Below are positions 13,007 to 23,624 of a stretch of 64,000 nt of DNA, in pieces. Position 1 is the first letter of the stretch, and each line of letters begins with the position of its first letter. Source of the stretch: Adiantum capillus-veneris (Eukaryota > Streptophyta > Polypodiopsida > Polypodiales > Pteridaceae); NCBI GenBank assembly GCA_014529385.2, contig CM043970.1:66169996-66233995 (forward strand), given 5' to 3'. The notes below the pieces were generated by a model, which made no database searches, was not told the origin of the DNA, and saw only the letters and a list, made by a program, of their open reading frames with translations. The position numbers and the translations under genes were made by a program.

Positions 13007-15500
13007 CTACACATAAAGAGAGAGTGATACAGAGAAGTTACATAAGGGCGGATGACGTCGTCTAGAGACTCTTGAGCGCCCATCATAAAGAAAGCCGATA
13101 ACAACCCTTGCATGGAATTCCTTGAAGCAAGGGTCAACACACATAACCTTTTGACACTTACCACACCCCCAAATGGTGCGTGATGGCTTTGAGCTATCAA
13201 CCTCCTTATGCTCCGAAAGAAGCTTCTTTCGCTTAGCTGAACAAACGACACAGTACTTGCTGGCTACATCATGCAAACGGATAGGAAAGTGACCATTGTA
13301 TGCATCCTCAACAACTGGCCTCTTGCATACATAAGGCCGAAATGCATTGTCCACCAACTGCTCATGCATATGGAGCATAAAGTCAAATCTACACACATCC
13401 TTTTTGCCATACATTTCCTTCCATATAATCCAGCAATTTGTAAAAACAGAATCCATGAGACCCCAAAAACCTGCATGCCACCATTTAAAACCATGCCTTG
13501 TACTTTGCAAGCTATAGCCACTACCAAGAACCATGCTATCAAAGACATCACAACCAGCCTTGCATGCATTATATTTCACGGCAAGTGCCGGACATGAGAA
13601 AGGCAATCTCTTATCACCAACCAAGCGCAACACCTCACCTTTTTGCACACCATAGCAATTAGAAGCAAAAAGAATCTCTTTTTTGTCCATCCAAGAACAA
13701 GCAACAAGACCTTGCTTCTTACAATAAGCAAACCGACAAGCACCCCGTGCTCTCTTACCCAAATGCAACATTTGGGTGGCGGGAAAGTGCTTCATGTTAC
13801 ATACATAAGTGTCGGTGCCACCTTGACCTTCACTTCTTAGGTGCTCCAAAAGCTTCACAGATGTGAAGTGCCTATCAAAGAATACATGGTGCCCTTTTCT
13901 TGGCAATGTCTTCACCAAATTTGCAACAACATAAAAAGACAATTCAGTACATGGCATCTTGTCATAGATTTGAAATGCAAAATTATACCCTATGGCGGAG
14001 TCACATAGATTCCAAACCTGGATACCAAATTTATGAGGCTTTTTGGGATTGTAAACTCTGCATGGATTCAATTTACACTTAGAAGGAATTATGCGTTCAT
14101 CCACAGTCACACATTGACCTAAATTATAATGCTTTTGAAAAGTGTAATTCAACCTCTCTTCTAGCTCAAGCAATTGCCATAACCTGTGCTCTCTAGTTCC
14201 CCGAGGTGGTCTTTGTGCATTGTCCCGTAAATGCAAAAACCTTTTGATTTGCTGGAATGTAGTTTGACTCATCTTTTCACCAAAATTAGGAAATAGAAGG
14301 GAGCCTCTTACCTCATCTTTCCAATAATGTTGCTTTGACGGCATGTAGTGTAGTGCCATGCCCAAAGCTACACCCATGAAGCGTAGGAAAGAATGCCGAT
14401 CTATTGGAGCCCATCTTCGCATGGAGTCATGTAACCGGCCACACCTTTGCCTCTCTTTCTCGGCATATGCATTAGTCTCACTAATAACATGATCAACAAG
14501 GTCAAGTGGAAAGAGCATCAAAAAACAAATGAAACTCACAAAATTCACGTGGCATATGTCCCAAGTCTGGTCCCTTGACACCATTGAAAGGTGGAAGAGC
14601 CCGAAATGTACCATGTGGCTCTTGCTCTAATTCATCACCACTCTTCCACTGTGGAGGAATCACATCAACAAAATGTGCATCTCCATCAGGAGAGTCATCA
14701 AGTACAGGACCCTCGGCTTCCAATATTTCATTGTCACCACATTCAACCCCCTAACCTTCTGATGCATGCTCATCATCACTTTCATCATCATTAGCAACAT
14801 CAAATGGGCTGCTTGAAGGGCCAGGTCTGCCCCCTGCATGAGAAGGCTTACATTTTCTAGGTCGGCCACCACATGCAGATTTACTATATTCGGGTGATAC
14901 ATTTTTAGGTGTGCCATTTGCAGGCATGCATGATGCTTTTGGTCTACCCCGCTTATGTGATTTAGGTGGTCTTCCAGGACTCCTACCAAGTGGGGTTGGG
15001 TCAAGTGGAGTCTCTTCAGCCTCTTCTTCAACATGCGTTATGTTCTCTTCCCCCCCAACAAGCGGGGCATCAAAATCATTTGCAGCCCCCAAATTACGTT
15101 TTGATAGCATAGGTGCATGACTTGATTCACCAATTCCAAATGAAGAAGGTGGAGGTGTAGATTCTTGTCTTACCTCACAGTTTCTTTGAGGAGAATGCAC
15201 CCGTTGAGAGCTCCGCACAACAAATTCTGCAACATCATCCCATGAAGCTGAATAATCCTTTGAATCCCCTTCAAATCGGCAAGAGAACTTCTGCTTTTTA
15301 ATTGAGTATTTTTGCAGGACACCAAAAAAGAAGACCTCTGTATGCTTTTCTCCAAATTCTTGCTCAGCCCATGATGCCCCAAACCAAACTGTCGGGACCT
15401 ACAGGAGTGCACCTTCTTGGGCTTGAAAAAACTGTGGGTAGCATCCAGCACGTCTGCAACCAACTTCCCCTTCAGCATAACGCCTCTGATTTGAAGCCAT
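13007..15500 (-). pseudogene. piggyBac-like transposase (DDE_Tnp_1_7), broken
   Basis: Start ATG at 15500 (MASNQRRY). The N-terminal part (about 15380-15240) contains FFFGVLQKYSIKKQKF and SASWDDVAEF, looking like a small beta-rich Tudor-like fold (inference). It is followed by AT-hook-like motifs (GRPPKSHKRGRPK, GGRPRK) near 14990-14860. The catalytic core follows: VTVDERIIPSK with the first Asp (about 14110), KPHKFGIQVW, then FFDRHFTS with the second Asp (about 13880) and CDVFDSM with the third (about 13545). A C-terminal Cys-rich domain (CVVCSAK ... CGKCQKVMC ... CFKEFH, 13255-13105) matches the DNA-binding ring of the family. The lesions are an in-frame TAG in the N-terminal domain (about 15410), a TAG at 14751-14753 and a frameshift near the T-run at 14518-14525. 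Total length is about 830 codons, longer than the roughly 600 residues usual for insect piggyBac. Confidence 0.9.
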
Positions 15501-15894
15501 CTATGTTGCAAAATTCGGCAGCTTCAAGAGGGGAAAAATCGGTTTTTGCCAGACCCCGCTCAAGGGCTCACTCAATTTTGGGTTTTGGGGCTTTCACCCT
15601 CGACCCTTGGATCCCCTCTTCAACCTACGGTCAAGATCCACCCCCAATTTAGAGCCTAGGCACGCGCATGGAAGCATTTTTCCTGCACGACATGCCATGG
15701 ACAATTGGCCAATTGTCATAAAATCCATCAATTGAATTATTGATTGAGTTAATTACCCAACCTTGCTGGCATGCAACCGGTTTGAAATTAATTCCAAGTT
15801 TTTTTCAAGTCTTTTGAGAAATTTGAGGATTGGTCCCATGTACTAGTCCTATTTATATTTTTAGAATTAATTCGGGCAAAATTGCGAGTTAACA

Positions 15895-15944
15895 GGACAT
15901 AAAAGTGTCCTAGGACATAAATCTGTCCCGTTACCAACCTAGTG
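15895..15944. repeat. piggyBac right terminal and subterminal repeats
   Basis: The TIR complement (15930-15944) is preceded by GGACATAAAAGTGTCC (15895-15910) and a related half-copy GGACATAAATCTGTCC (15913-15928). The right end therefore carries two related palindromes and the left end one. Asymmetry of internal repeats is common in the superfamily. Confidence 0.85.
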
Positions 15945-17495
15945 TTAAACGATAAACTTGAAGGAAAGAGCTAAAGTCCGAGAGCATCATAACAACCAAA
16001 TGGCAGATTAGAATTATTAAAGAATCCTCCTTATGCAAGAGGGATTAGATTCCTCCTTCGCGACCTAGCAATTTTATGGTTAATACTTTTCTTACCCTAT
16101 GGGAACTGAATCTAAAGTTAATCACTTGGCTTAGATGATTAAGAATTCAGAATTTTACTAATTGACTTGCAATAGAGATGAAGTAAGCAAGCTCGATCAC
16201 TTTCTTAGTGCAATTTGAAGATGCAGAATTACCGCATGCATATGTGATAGAAAATTCTCCTCTTATTGGCCTAATGAAGGATTAATTTTTACCTTAATCA
16301 CATCTTAATGTGAGAGAATTCTTTTGAATCTAATTAATTACATTACTATCGAATGGTAAAAGGGTGAATTTCATCAAATCTACATTATTACCTGTTGACA
16401 ATTTATTAACTATGCTGCCTAGAGAGAGAATCTTTCCTAATCATGTATTAATCCTTGATTAAGGATGATGAATGGCTGCATAATTTAGCTAATTGAATGA
16501 TGATTATGTAATGGAGTATAGCTAGGTAAACTGAGAGAGCAGCTATAGGGAATTATAGCTGAAAGTAGGCATAGTAGACAAAGAATTTGGGAGAATAATG
16601 ATGAGAATTAAGAAGAACCGAAATTAAACCATAATTACCGTGATTAGGGGCTGAGAATCCTCTGATTTTTCTGATCCAATGAATCCTCAAGATGAGAATT
16701 TCGGCAGCACCTCCCTCCTTGCTTCTCCTCCAAAAACTGTGTGTGTGCCGGCAGCACCTCCCCAAGGTGTGTGTAGGTGTGTGTGTGTGTACTGGGTGTG
16801 TGTATGAGCATATGTGTGTGTGTGTATGATCACACCTTTAAATAGGCCTCCTCAAGCTGAAAATCGATCTGGGTTGCTATTTGCATCTGGGAGGTACTTC
16901 AGTTAAGCATGGCAAGTCCAGTTGCCTACCCACCAAGTGTCCAGTTGGCTTGGTTAACTGACTCTCACACTTAGTAGCAAGCTTAGAAACACTCCCAAGA
17001 CTCCCACAAGGCAAGAGGGCGCCCCCTAGCTGCTAAAGCTGAGCTGGAGTGGGCTGGAACCAGTTCCCACACAGCCTCGGGCCCCCGATGTCTCCCCGGA
17101 CAATTTTGGGAAAAATTGCTTCTGGGCTAAAACGGGTCATACGAGTCGGATTTTGATGCCGAAAATTGCTATAGCAAGCTCTAACTAAGGCGTACCGGCC
17201 CAAGTACCTGCCATATTTAGCAGCCCTCGGGATCCGAAAATGCATTTTTTGAAATTCGGGGTACGGGTGCAGTTTTTCGAGACGGTCAAAACTGAACGGG
17301 TCGGGTGACCAAAAACTTTCTATTTTTGGAAATTTTTTACAAAAATTATTTTAATTCACATTTCGAAGCTTTAAAACATTCTAAACATCATGGCACCGAC
17401 AGAATTCGGAAAACTGCTAAAAATAGTAACTTTTTTCCATTATGATCATTACATGGTACACAATGCTCTTTTTGGTCGGGGTCAGAGACCTTACA

Positions 17496-18640
17496 CCTTC
17501 AAAAATGGTGAGAGCTAGTAGGGAATGAGGATAGATTGAGAGGAACAAGAGGAATCTTACGAGAAAGAAGTATTCTCCTCACATAATCACTCTAATAGCA
17601 TAGCTTGATAATTAGCATGGTAGAGGAGATGAGCATGCCATTGAAGCTTGGCTCTTGGTTGAATTTGCATTCCATAGCCAAGACTTGTTGGTGTAGGCCT
17701 CTACTTCTCAATTCTTGGAGAAGGACATGGAGTTCTTTTTGCACACATGAGTTGTGTGTGTGTGTGTAGCAATGAGTTGGAGGCAAAAGCAACCTTCTCT
17801 CTCATCTTGGTCGACCCCCTTGCTAATTGCTCATCTGGCATCCCATTGGGCCACGTAAAGCTTAGCCAATCATAAATTAGAAGCATAATTGATAGCCTTG
17901 TGAAATGTGTCCCCATTTCCCCTTTTGTGAGAGCTTTAGGTATTTAACTAATTCAATTAAACTCTCATTGGACCTCTTAGTCTTCTGATCAATAGGAATC
18001 AGGCAAACCATTGGGCTGCTAAATGCTCATTGGACCCCTTGGTAGACTATCCAATAGTCTTCTAGGGAGCTTAATTTCTATTGGTTCTTTTATCAAGCAT
18101 TTCTTAATTGATTAGACTAAATTTACTCTAGCTTAATTCTCATTGGTCAACCTCTATGGCCATCCAATAAGATTTGAGGGGAGGTTGGGGGCAACTTGCA
18201 TAGGAACTTGACATGTGTCTAGTATTCCCTTTGTGTAAAGGGGGATCCTTTGAGTGTGTGTGTGTGTGTGTATTTCTCTCTCATCCCCTAAACTATGGGC
18301 TCCCCCCTCCTTCCTAGGGGGAAGAATTTTTAGTCTTCCCATGATCATCCAATTTTCTGATACATTGGCCTTTGGACAATTGAATAAAAAAGTAGAGACC
18401 TTAGGCTATGGAAGTATTAATCAAGATGAACAGTCTTTTAAGCCCCATTGAAGCACATTGCTCTTTTGCAGACTATCCCCCTTTGGATCCCTATTTTCTC
18501 TCCTTTGGATCCTTGACAGAGACCGGTCTGGCAGCTTTACCAATATTCTAGCTTTTACTCCCCTGGTACTTCCCCATATTAAATGATCAGTTTAACATGA
18601 GAAAATCATTTGAAAGTATTAGATATTAGTTTTTATGACA
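17496..18640 (-). repeat. Gypsy 3' LTR, second part
   Basis: Starts with the duplicated ccttc, continues exactly where 4693 stopped, and matches 24027-25175. It ends at TTATGACA (18640), the complement of the LTR start TGTCATAA. It contains a GT run (about 18254-18271). Visible divergence from the other LTR is clearly greater than for the TRG1 LTRs, which agrees with this being the older host. Confidence 0.88.
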
Positions 18641-18989
18641 TTACCTCTTTCTTGAAATCATAGTTATCCTCGACTATGAGGTAGAGAAGATAAAGCCTAG
18701 TCATTAGTCCGTTTGCTAGCGGGTAGAGGACCCCTATTTTACCTTACGACATCGTCCCAGAATGGATGACTAGTCCATTTGGTGTTTGAGAGCGTTAGCT
18801 GTCGCAAGCATGTCTGCACATTAATCCGTATCAATCTTCCATAGAAGAGTGACAAGCTCTACTTGGTGTTCGAGAGACGTCATCTCCACAAACATGATCC
18901 TAAGCATGCATACTCATTAACATATGCACACAATAAAGAAAAAGAGAGTCTTATAAGACGAAAACTTTGTCCATTTATACATTTACATT

Positions 18990-19960
18990 TGCTTACTCTA
19001 GGGAATCATTGTAAGCATTGACAAGGTTTATGTTATCCTTTAATTGTATGCCGTGCATCCATCTATCATCTTCAAAAGAATAATTTTTAAACTTGATACG
19101 ATATCGTCGGATAGTCTTATCGCCTCGTAATACCTTGTCTTCATGTCGGAGAATGGACTCGAGCTGTAACACCTCTTCTTGGTCCTCGATCTCTGGTGGG
19201 TCTTCAATAATTGCTTCTTGAGGTGGCTCTCTTTTGTAAGGCTTTAGTAGGCTCACGTGGAAAGCATTGTGTAAACTTGAGTTGATAGGCCATCTCATTG
19301 ATTGGTCTAAGAATCTGGAAGGGACCATAGTACCTTTTTGCTAACTTAGCATACTACTTTTGGTGTCTCGTAGGATTATTTCCCATTGTGTGCCTTAATC
19401 AAGACTTGGGAAACTTAAGCAAGACCTAATCATTTTGTTTAAAGGCTAGGGCTCTTCTGTGCTTATTCAGCAGTAGTCTTTTGCCTTTGCTGAGAGATGG
19501 ATATAGCATTCTTAATATTTTGGAAAGATTCTTGTAGGTCTTAGCTATATTCATCTGCAGCAAAGATCTTTCCATGTACCTTGAGTAGCAAGGGACTTTT
19601 TGATTTTCCCTCTATCACCTCAAAAGGTGCTTTTCTCGTGTAAGTATGTACAATGTTATTGTAAGGATACTGCACTAAGGGTAATTACTTCTCCCATTGG
19701 GACTTTTGGTCTACTTTTGTGACATAAGCTTTTAGTAGATCAAGGATGGTTAGGTTAGCTATTTCACTTTGGCCATCCGTTTACAGATGATAGGCCGAAG
19801 AGAAGTTTAGCCTTGTACCCTAAATTCTCAAAGAGACCCTTCAAAAAATTACTGGTCATTCTAGGATCTCTATCCGACACTATGGACATTGAGCATATCA
19901 ATCAAGTGGTCGGGTGTGGCTATGACTATCTCCTCATCGTTTTGAAGATCCCTTATCTAC
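18990..19960 (-). pseudogene. Gypsy integrase end plus chromodomain
   Basis: Minus strand. Around 19930-19770 remnants of the integrase core are readable, including DPRMTSNF and TDGQSEIANL (the HPQTDGQTE-type motif with one stop just before). At about 19350 comes KLAKRYYGPF, the usual C-terminal integrase box, followed by FHVSLLKPYK. The last 75 codons (19215-18993) form a chromodomain: ESILRHEDKVLRG, RYRIKFKNYS and DDRWMHG. Chromodomains of chromoviruses steer integration to heterochromatin. Frames change several times between 19960 and 19328, so no functional integrase could be made. Confidence 0.82.
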
Positions 19961-20169
19961 AATCCCTTTGGTGCACCTCCATAAACACATGTACTCTTTG
20001 CCTTTGATGAAGCCCCAAAATTTGTTTCCTCTTGTTGTATTTTGAAGGCCAGCTCTCTAGTGGGTGCTAAGATGAGAACAATTGGACCATCACTTGGTGA
20101 CAGTACAGGTTGAGCATTGACAGGAACAATGGTTGTAATAGGCAGGCAAGTGTTTTTCCTTACCCGGTA

Positions 20170-20960
20170 ACTGCAAGCCCAATAAGGATACCTCCAAGAA
20201 CATAAGAGATCCTCTGATTACTTTGGTGTTTGCTCTTATTCATTGGGGACTTCTTTGTTCCTACATCAAGGTGATCAAAGTCACATTTGCTACTGTTAGC
20301 TTTTGTGTTGTGTAAATAATCATACTGCTCGTATTGATTTTGTTGTAGGCCAAGATATGATAGCTTCAATCTTACTTGGATCAGTTGAAACACCATCCTT
20401 GGATACAATAAATCCCAAATATTCCACCTTGTCAGTGAAGAAGGTGCATTTGCTACGTTTGGCATAAAGTTGATTTGGCCGGAGAAGTTCAAGTACTCCC
20501 CGCACATGATGTTCATGTTCTTCTGTGATTCTTGAGTAAACCAGGATATTATCAAAGAAGACAAGAACAAAATCATCAAGATGCTCTTGAAATACATCGG
20601 TCATAAGATGATTAAAAGTTTCAGGAGCATTAATAAGTCCAAAAGGCATAACTGTAAATTCATAATGTCCAAAACGAGTATTAAATCCTGTCTTTGGTAT
20701 GTCCTCCTCCTTGATTCGGATTTGGTAATACCATGACTTAAGATCAATCTTTGTGAAGATAGAAGATCCATGTAATTGGTCAAATAGTTCATGTGATCCT
20801 ATTTAGTGCTCTATAATCAACACACCTACAATATATGCCGTCTTTCTTTTGCACTAATAACACGGGTGAACAAAATGGAGATGAGCTAGGCCTAACCATT
20901 CCCTTCTCAACTAACTCATGCACTTGCCGCATAATCTCCTCTTGTTGAGCTTGAAAAACT
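20170..20960 (-). pseudogene. Gypsy reverse transcriptase remnant
   Basis: The minus strand reads LVEKGMVRPSSSPFCSPVLL near 20920-20860, then MPFGLINAPETFNHLM (20649-20600), then VFFDNILVYS, KCTFFTDKVEYLGFIVS and IEAIISWPT. These are the ordered RT blocks of Ty3/gypsy elements. The catalytic box, normally (Y/F)xDD, reads FDNI, so the second Asp is lost. RNase H is not recognisable between about 20320 and 19960, where roughly 350 bp replace the expected 1 kb, so an internal deletion is likely. Confidence 0.85.
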
Positions 20961-21660
20961 CTATAAGGAGGTTTATTAGGCGGTGAAATTCCTGGAAGAA
21001 GTTCAATTGCATGGTTGTCATTACCTCGTTTGGGAGGTAGTTCACAAGGAATGTCCTCAATAAAAACATCTTAAAATCCCTTGAGAAAATTGGATAACTC
21101 TAATTCCTTGTGATTGTTTATATTTTCTTTTGCTAAAGCATTAGATTCATTTTGAGAATCTTTAACAAAAATCATGTACACAAAAATAGAGCTCTTTATT
21201 GAATTATTGAAATCTTGTGTATGTACAATGGGTATGGTGTTACCCAACTCCTTAGCAGCTCTGTACATATCTTTTTCCCTGAACCTAAAGTAGATTTTCC
21301 TTTCAGGGAATTTAACATTGGCAGCCATGCAATCAAACCATGGTGCCCCTAGGATTACATCCTCTTGCTTGAGAGGAGAGATAAATAAATCCTACTTGTC
21401 CACATAGCTTTGGACATGGAGCCTCAATTTACCAAGTAAGGGAGTGACTGAGGCTTCTTGCCCCTTGAAAGCACCATCGGCAGGTAGGACATCTCCCATC
21501 TCATAGGCTTGGGTGCCTAGCTTGGTGGCCAACTCTGTGGATATGAAATTGTGAGTAGAACCAAGGTCAAAGAGAATAAAAGCATCATGTTCTCTTACCT
21601 TTCCCCAAGCATGGCATAGAGGAGATCCTTTGTGATGAGCACCCTCTTCTTGAATTTTGA
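20961..21660 (-). pseudogene. Gypsy protease region
   Basis: Minus strand. ILFDLGSTHNFIST (about 21585-21540) is the retropepsin-like active site (family D-S/T-G; here DLG). It is followed by LGTQAYEMGDVLPADGAF and HVQSYVDK. The second half (AANVKFPERKIYFRFREK, 21325-21270) is in another frame, so the domain is broken by a stop and frame change near 21392. In intact elements this aspartic protease cleaves Gag-Pol. Confidence 0.78.
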
Positions 21661-23213
21661 CCAAGGTAGCTCTAGGAGGCTCCTTACATGTATTCTTGTG
21701 GGGGCAAGCACGATGGGCATGCCCTTGCTCCCTGCACTTGAAACAACGATTATCTTTCCGATAATGCTCTAGCTCTTTAGGAGAGGGTTTATTTTTACCT
21801 TTATAAACTCCCTTCTCCTTAGCTTTGTTGTTGTTGGTGTTGCCTTTGGGAGACTTTTGGACATTGTCCTTCCCCTTAGGCTCGTTACAGTCCTTGTTTT
21901 CCGTGGGCTTAAGATTTCTCTTAGCCCCTTGTTGGACATTGATTTGTGAAGCCACCATGGTATGGTGTATGACCACAGATATGGTGCATGGCCTTTGGGA
22001 GTTAACATACTCTTATATATCCTCATTTAACCCCGCACAAAATTGTTGTTTTTGCTCTCTAAAATCCATCTTTTTGAAGACAATGCCTTTGAGATGTAAA
22101 TCCCAAAACTTGTCTACATATTTGTGAATATATTCGTAGGGAGAGAGCTTCAAGCTCCACCATTCGGTGAGTACATTGTCTTTGGCATCGGTAGCCAAAA
22201 ATTGCTTCATAATGGAAGCTCTTACAACTTTCCATGTTTGTGGAGCTTCACCGTTTGCTTGTAGGCTAGACCACCATTGCCTGGAGGCGGACTTTTGAAA
22301 ATGCATAGCTACATGACATAGCTTAGAGGACTCGGTGAAGCCCTCATCTCCAAAGGCCACATCAAATTGTTGGATAAAGGCCAAGACTTTGTCCGTAGCA
22401 CCAAAAGTGCCATCGTAGGTAAGGAAAGAGATGTTCTTTCCTCCCTCTTTGAACTTTTTGAGCGTGGATGACCTCTTCCAGGCGGCATAGGATTTCCTAT
22501 GGCCTCTTCTTTTATGTGGTTAAACAGCCGCACCATCACTTTCTTCAGAAGAGGAAGAATATGAGGAGGATGGAGAAGAGGATGACCTCTTTCTCTCCTT
22601 TTTCTTCCCTTGTTCCTCCTTGTCTGCACCATCACTTTATTTAGAAGAGAAAGAGGATGAAGAAGATGGAGAAGAGGGTGACCTCTTCTCGCCTTTTTCT
22701 TCTCTTGTTTTCTCTCGTCCCTCTTTGAATTATGGTGTAGAGAAGTATGTGATGGTCTTCTCCCTTTAGGGGGTGTTGGAGAGCGTTTTGCCCGCCGTCT
22801 TCGTGGAGCCATCTCCATCGAGGTGGTAGGAGACTCACTTCTTTCTCGTTATTTTGGTGGGAGCTCTACCATTGAAACCTGGGTTGTCCTTTTGGAAGGA
22901 GATGTGTCATCGAGTAGTAGATTTTTGAGTCCTTCCTACGGATCCTCTTCTTCTTCCCTTATCGGAGAGAGTCCCCTTTGGAAGTCTCACTAGGAGGCTT
23001 CCTAGGTACTCTCTCTTCTTGGTGGGGAGTTTGGAGAATACCATGGGTGTGGAATTGCTGTAGGACTTCACCTTGGAGGGATGGGTTGCCCAGGGCTTGT
23101 TGTAGCCTAGAAACAAGATAGGTTACAAGTATAGAGGCATCACTAGTTGCCCTTTTGTTAGCAAAATTAAAGCTATCAACATTCATTTCAATCTCTTTTC
23201 CTTTGTGAGCCAT
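21661..23213 (-). pseudogene. Gypsy gag with CCHC zinc knuckle
   Basis: ATG at 23213 (MAHKGKEIEM). After a Ser/Glu/Lys-rich part the capsid core is at 22384-22013 (FQKSASRQWWSSLQ, APQTWKVVRASIMKQF, PYEYIHKYVDKFWDL, FCAGLNEDI). The nucleocapsid knuckle CFKCREQGHAHRAC (about 21745-21700) has the C-x2-C-x4-H-x4-C spacing intact. An acidic and basic linker holds a 96-bp (32-codon) tandem duplication (TGGAGAAGAG on the plus strand at 22571 and 22667). Stops and frame changes separate the parts, so it is a pseudogene. Confidence 0.85.
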
Positions 23214-23611
23214 ACTAGAAAATTTTAGGTGTAAACTTTACTTGTACTTTGGCACTTCAAGCCCTAGTTGCTACTCCTCTTTACTTTCAAAGATAAGCAC
23301 TCAAGCATCTATACCTGTGGCTCGAATTATATTAATTGCAAGGAATAGAAGAGAGGGTTCAATAGAGCCAAGAGAGCACCGGTTTCTGTCAAGCTTCTAA
23401 TAGCTCAATAATGGTTAAGCCATAAGCAAGCCCCATAGGACTCCATTATTAAGACCATAGCTCTCGATGGTGTCCCGATTAATTGCATAAAGCAGGCATG
23501 CTGTAAGGATGAAAAATCCCTATTCTACTTACTCTTTTGCAATTGAAAAAACCAACCATTTGTAGCAAACTTGAGGACCTCTCTTCTTGAGCAAGAAAAG
23601 AGAAACTAATA

Positions 23612-23623
23612 GCTCTGATACCA
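23612..23623 (-). promoter_or_regulatory. Gypsy primer-binding site
   Basis: The minus strand reads TGGTATCAGAGC, complementary to initiator tRNA-Met, one base from the end of the 5' LTR at 23625. Confidence 0.9.
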
Positions 23624-23624
23624 A

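Larger units (their letters stand above)
10486..15944 (-). mobile_element. piggyBac-type DNA transposon
   Basis: A 5459-bp insertion bounded by TTAA on both sides, the hallmark target of the piggyBac superfamily. It has perfect 15-bp terminal inverted repeats CACTAGGTTGGTAAC (10486-10500; complement at 15930-15944). The uninterrupted LTR copy shows the empty site with a single TTAA. The minus strand encodes a decayed transposase of the DDE_Tnp_1_7 family (13007-15500), which accounts for nearly half the element. It sits inside the youngest-looking LTR pair of the nest, so it is the most recent arrival in this cluster. piggyBac elements are best known from animals, fungi and some protists, so a copy in a plant genome is notable. 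Confidence 0.93.
4694..17495 (-). mobile_element. Gag-only LTR element with 2.8 kb LTRs (TR-GAG/LARD type), here TRG1
   Basis: Flanked by the 5-bp duplication ccttc (4689-4693 and 17496-17500). LTR copies lie at 4694-7481 and 9248-17495, the latter interrupted by a DNA transposon. In element orientation the LTR runs from TGTAAGGTCTC to GACCTCACA. A PBS for initiator tRNA-Met (GCTCTGATACCA on the plus strand, 9234-9245) and a purine tract (minus TTGGGGAGGT, about 7482-7491) bound a 1.77 kb internal region. That region holds a broken gag and no pol. Such elements, described as TR-GAG or large LTR derivatives, depend on proteins supplied by autonomous relatives. The LTRs differ at only about 15 sites in the 1.2 kb compared by eye. 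Confidence 0.88.
9248..17495 (-). repeat. TRG1 5' LTR, split by a piggyBac-type insertion
   Basis: LTR sequence runs 9248-10485 and resumes at 15949-17495, with the TTAA target duplicated at 10482-10485 and 15945-15948. Joined coordinates give about 2785 bp, matching the uninterrupted LTR at 4694-7481. The intact copy reads straight through the same TTAA, which proves that 10486-15944 was added later. Confidence 0.92.
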
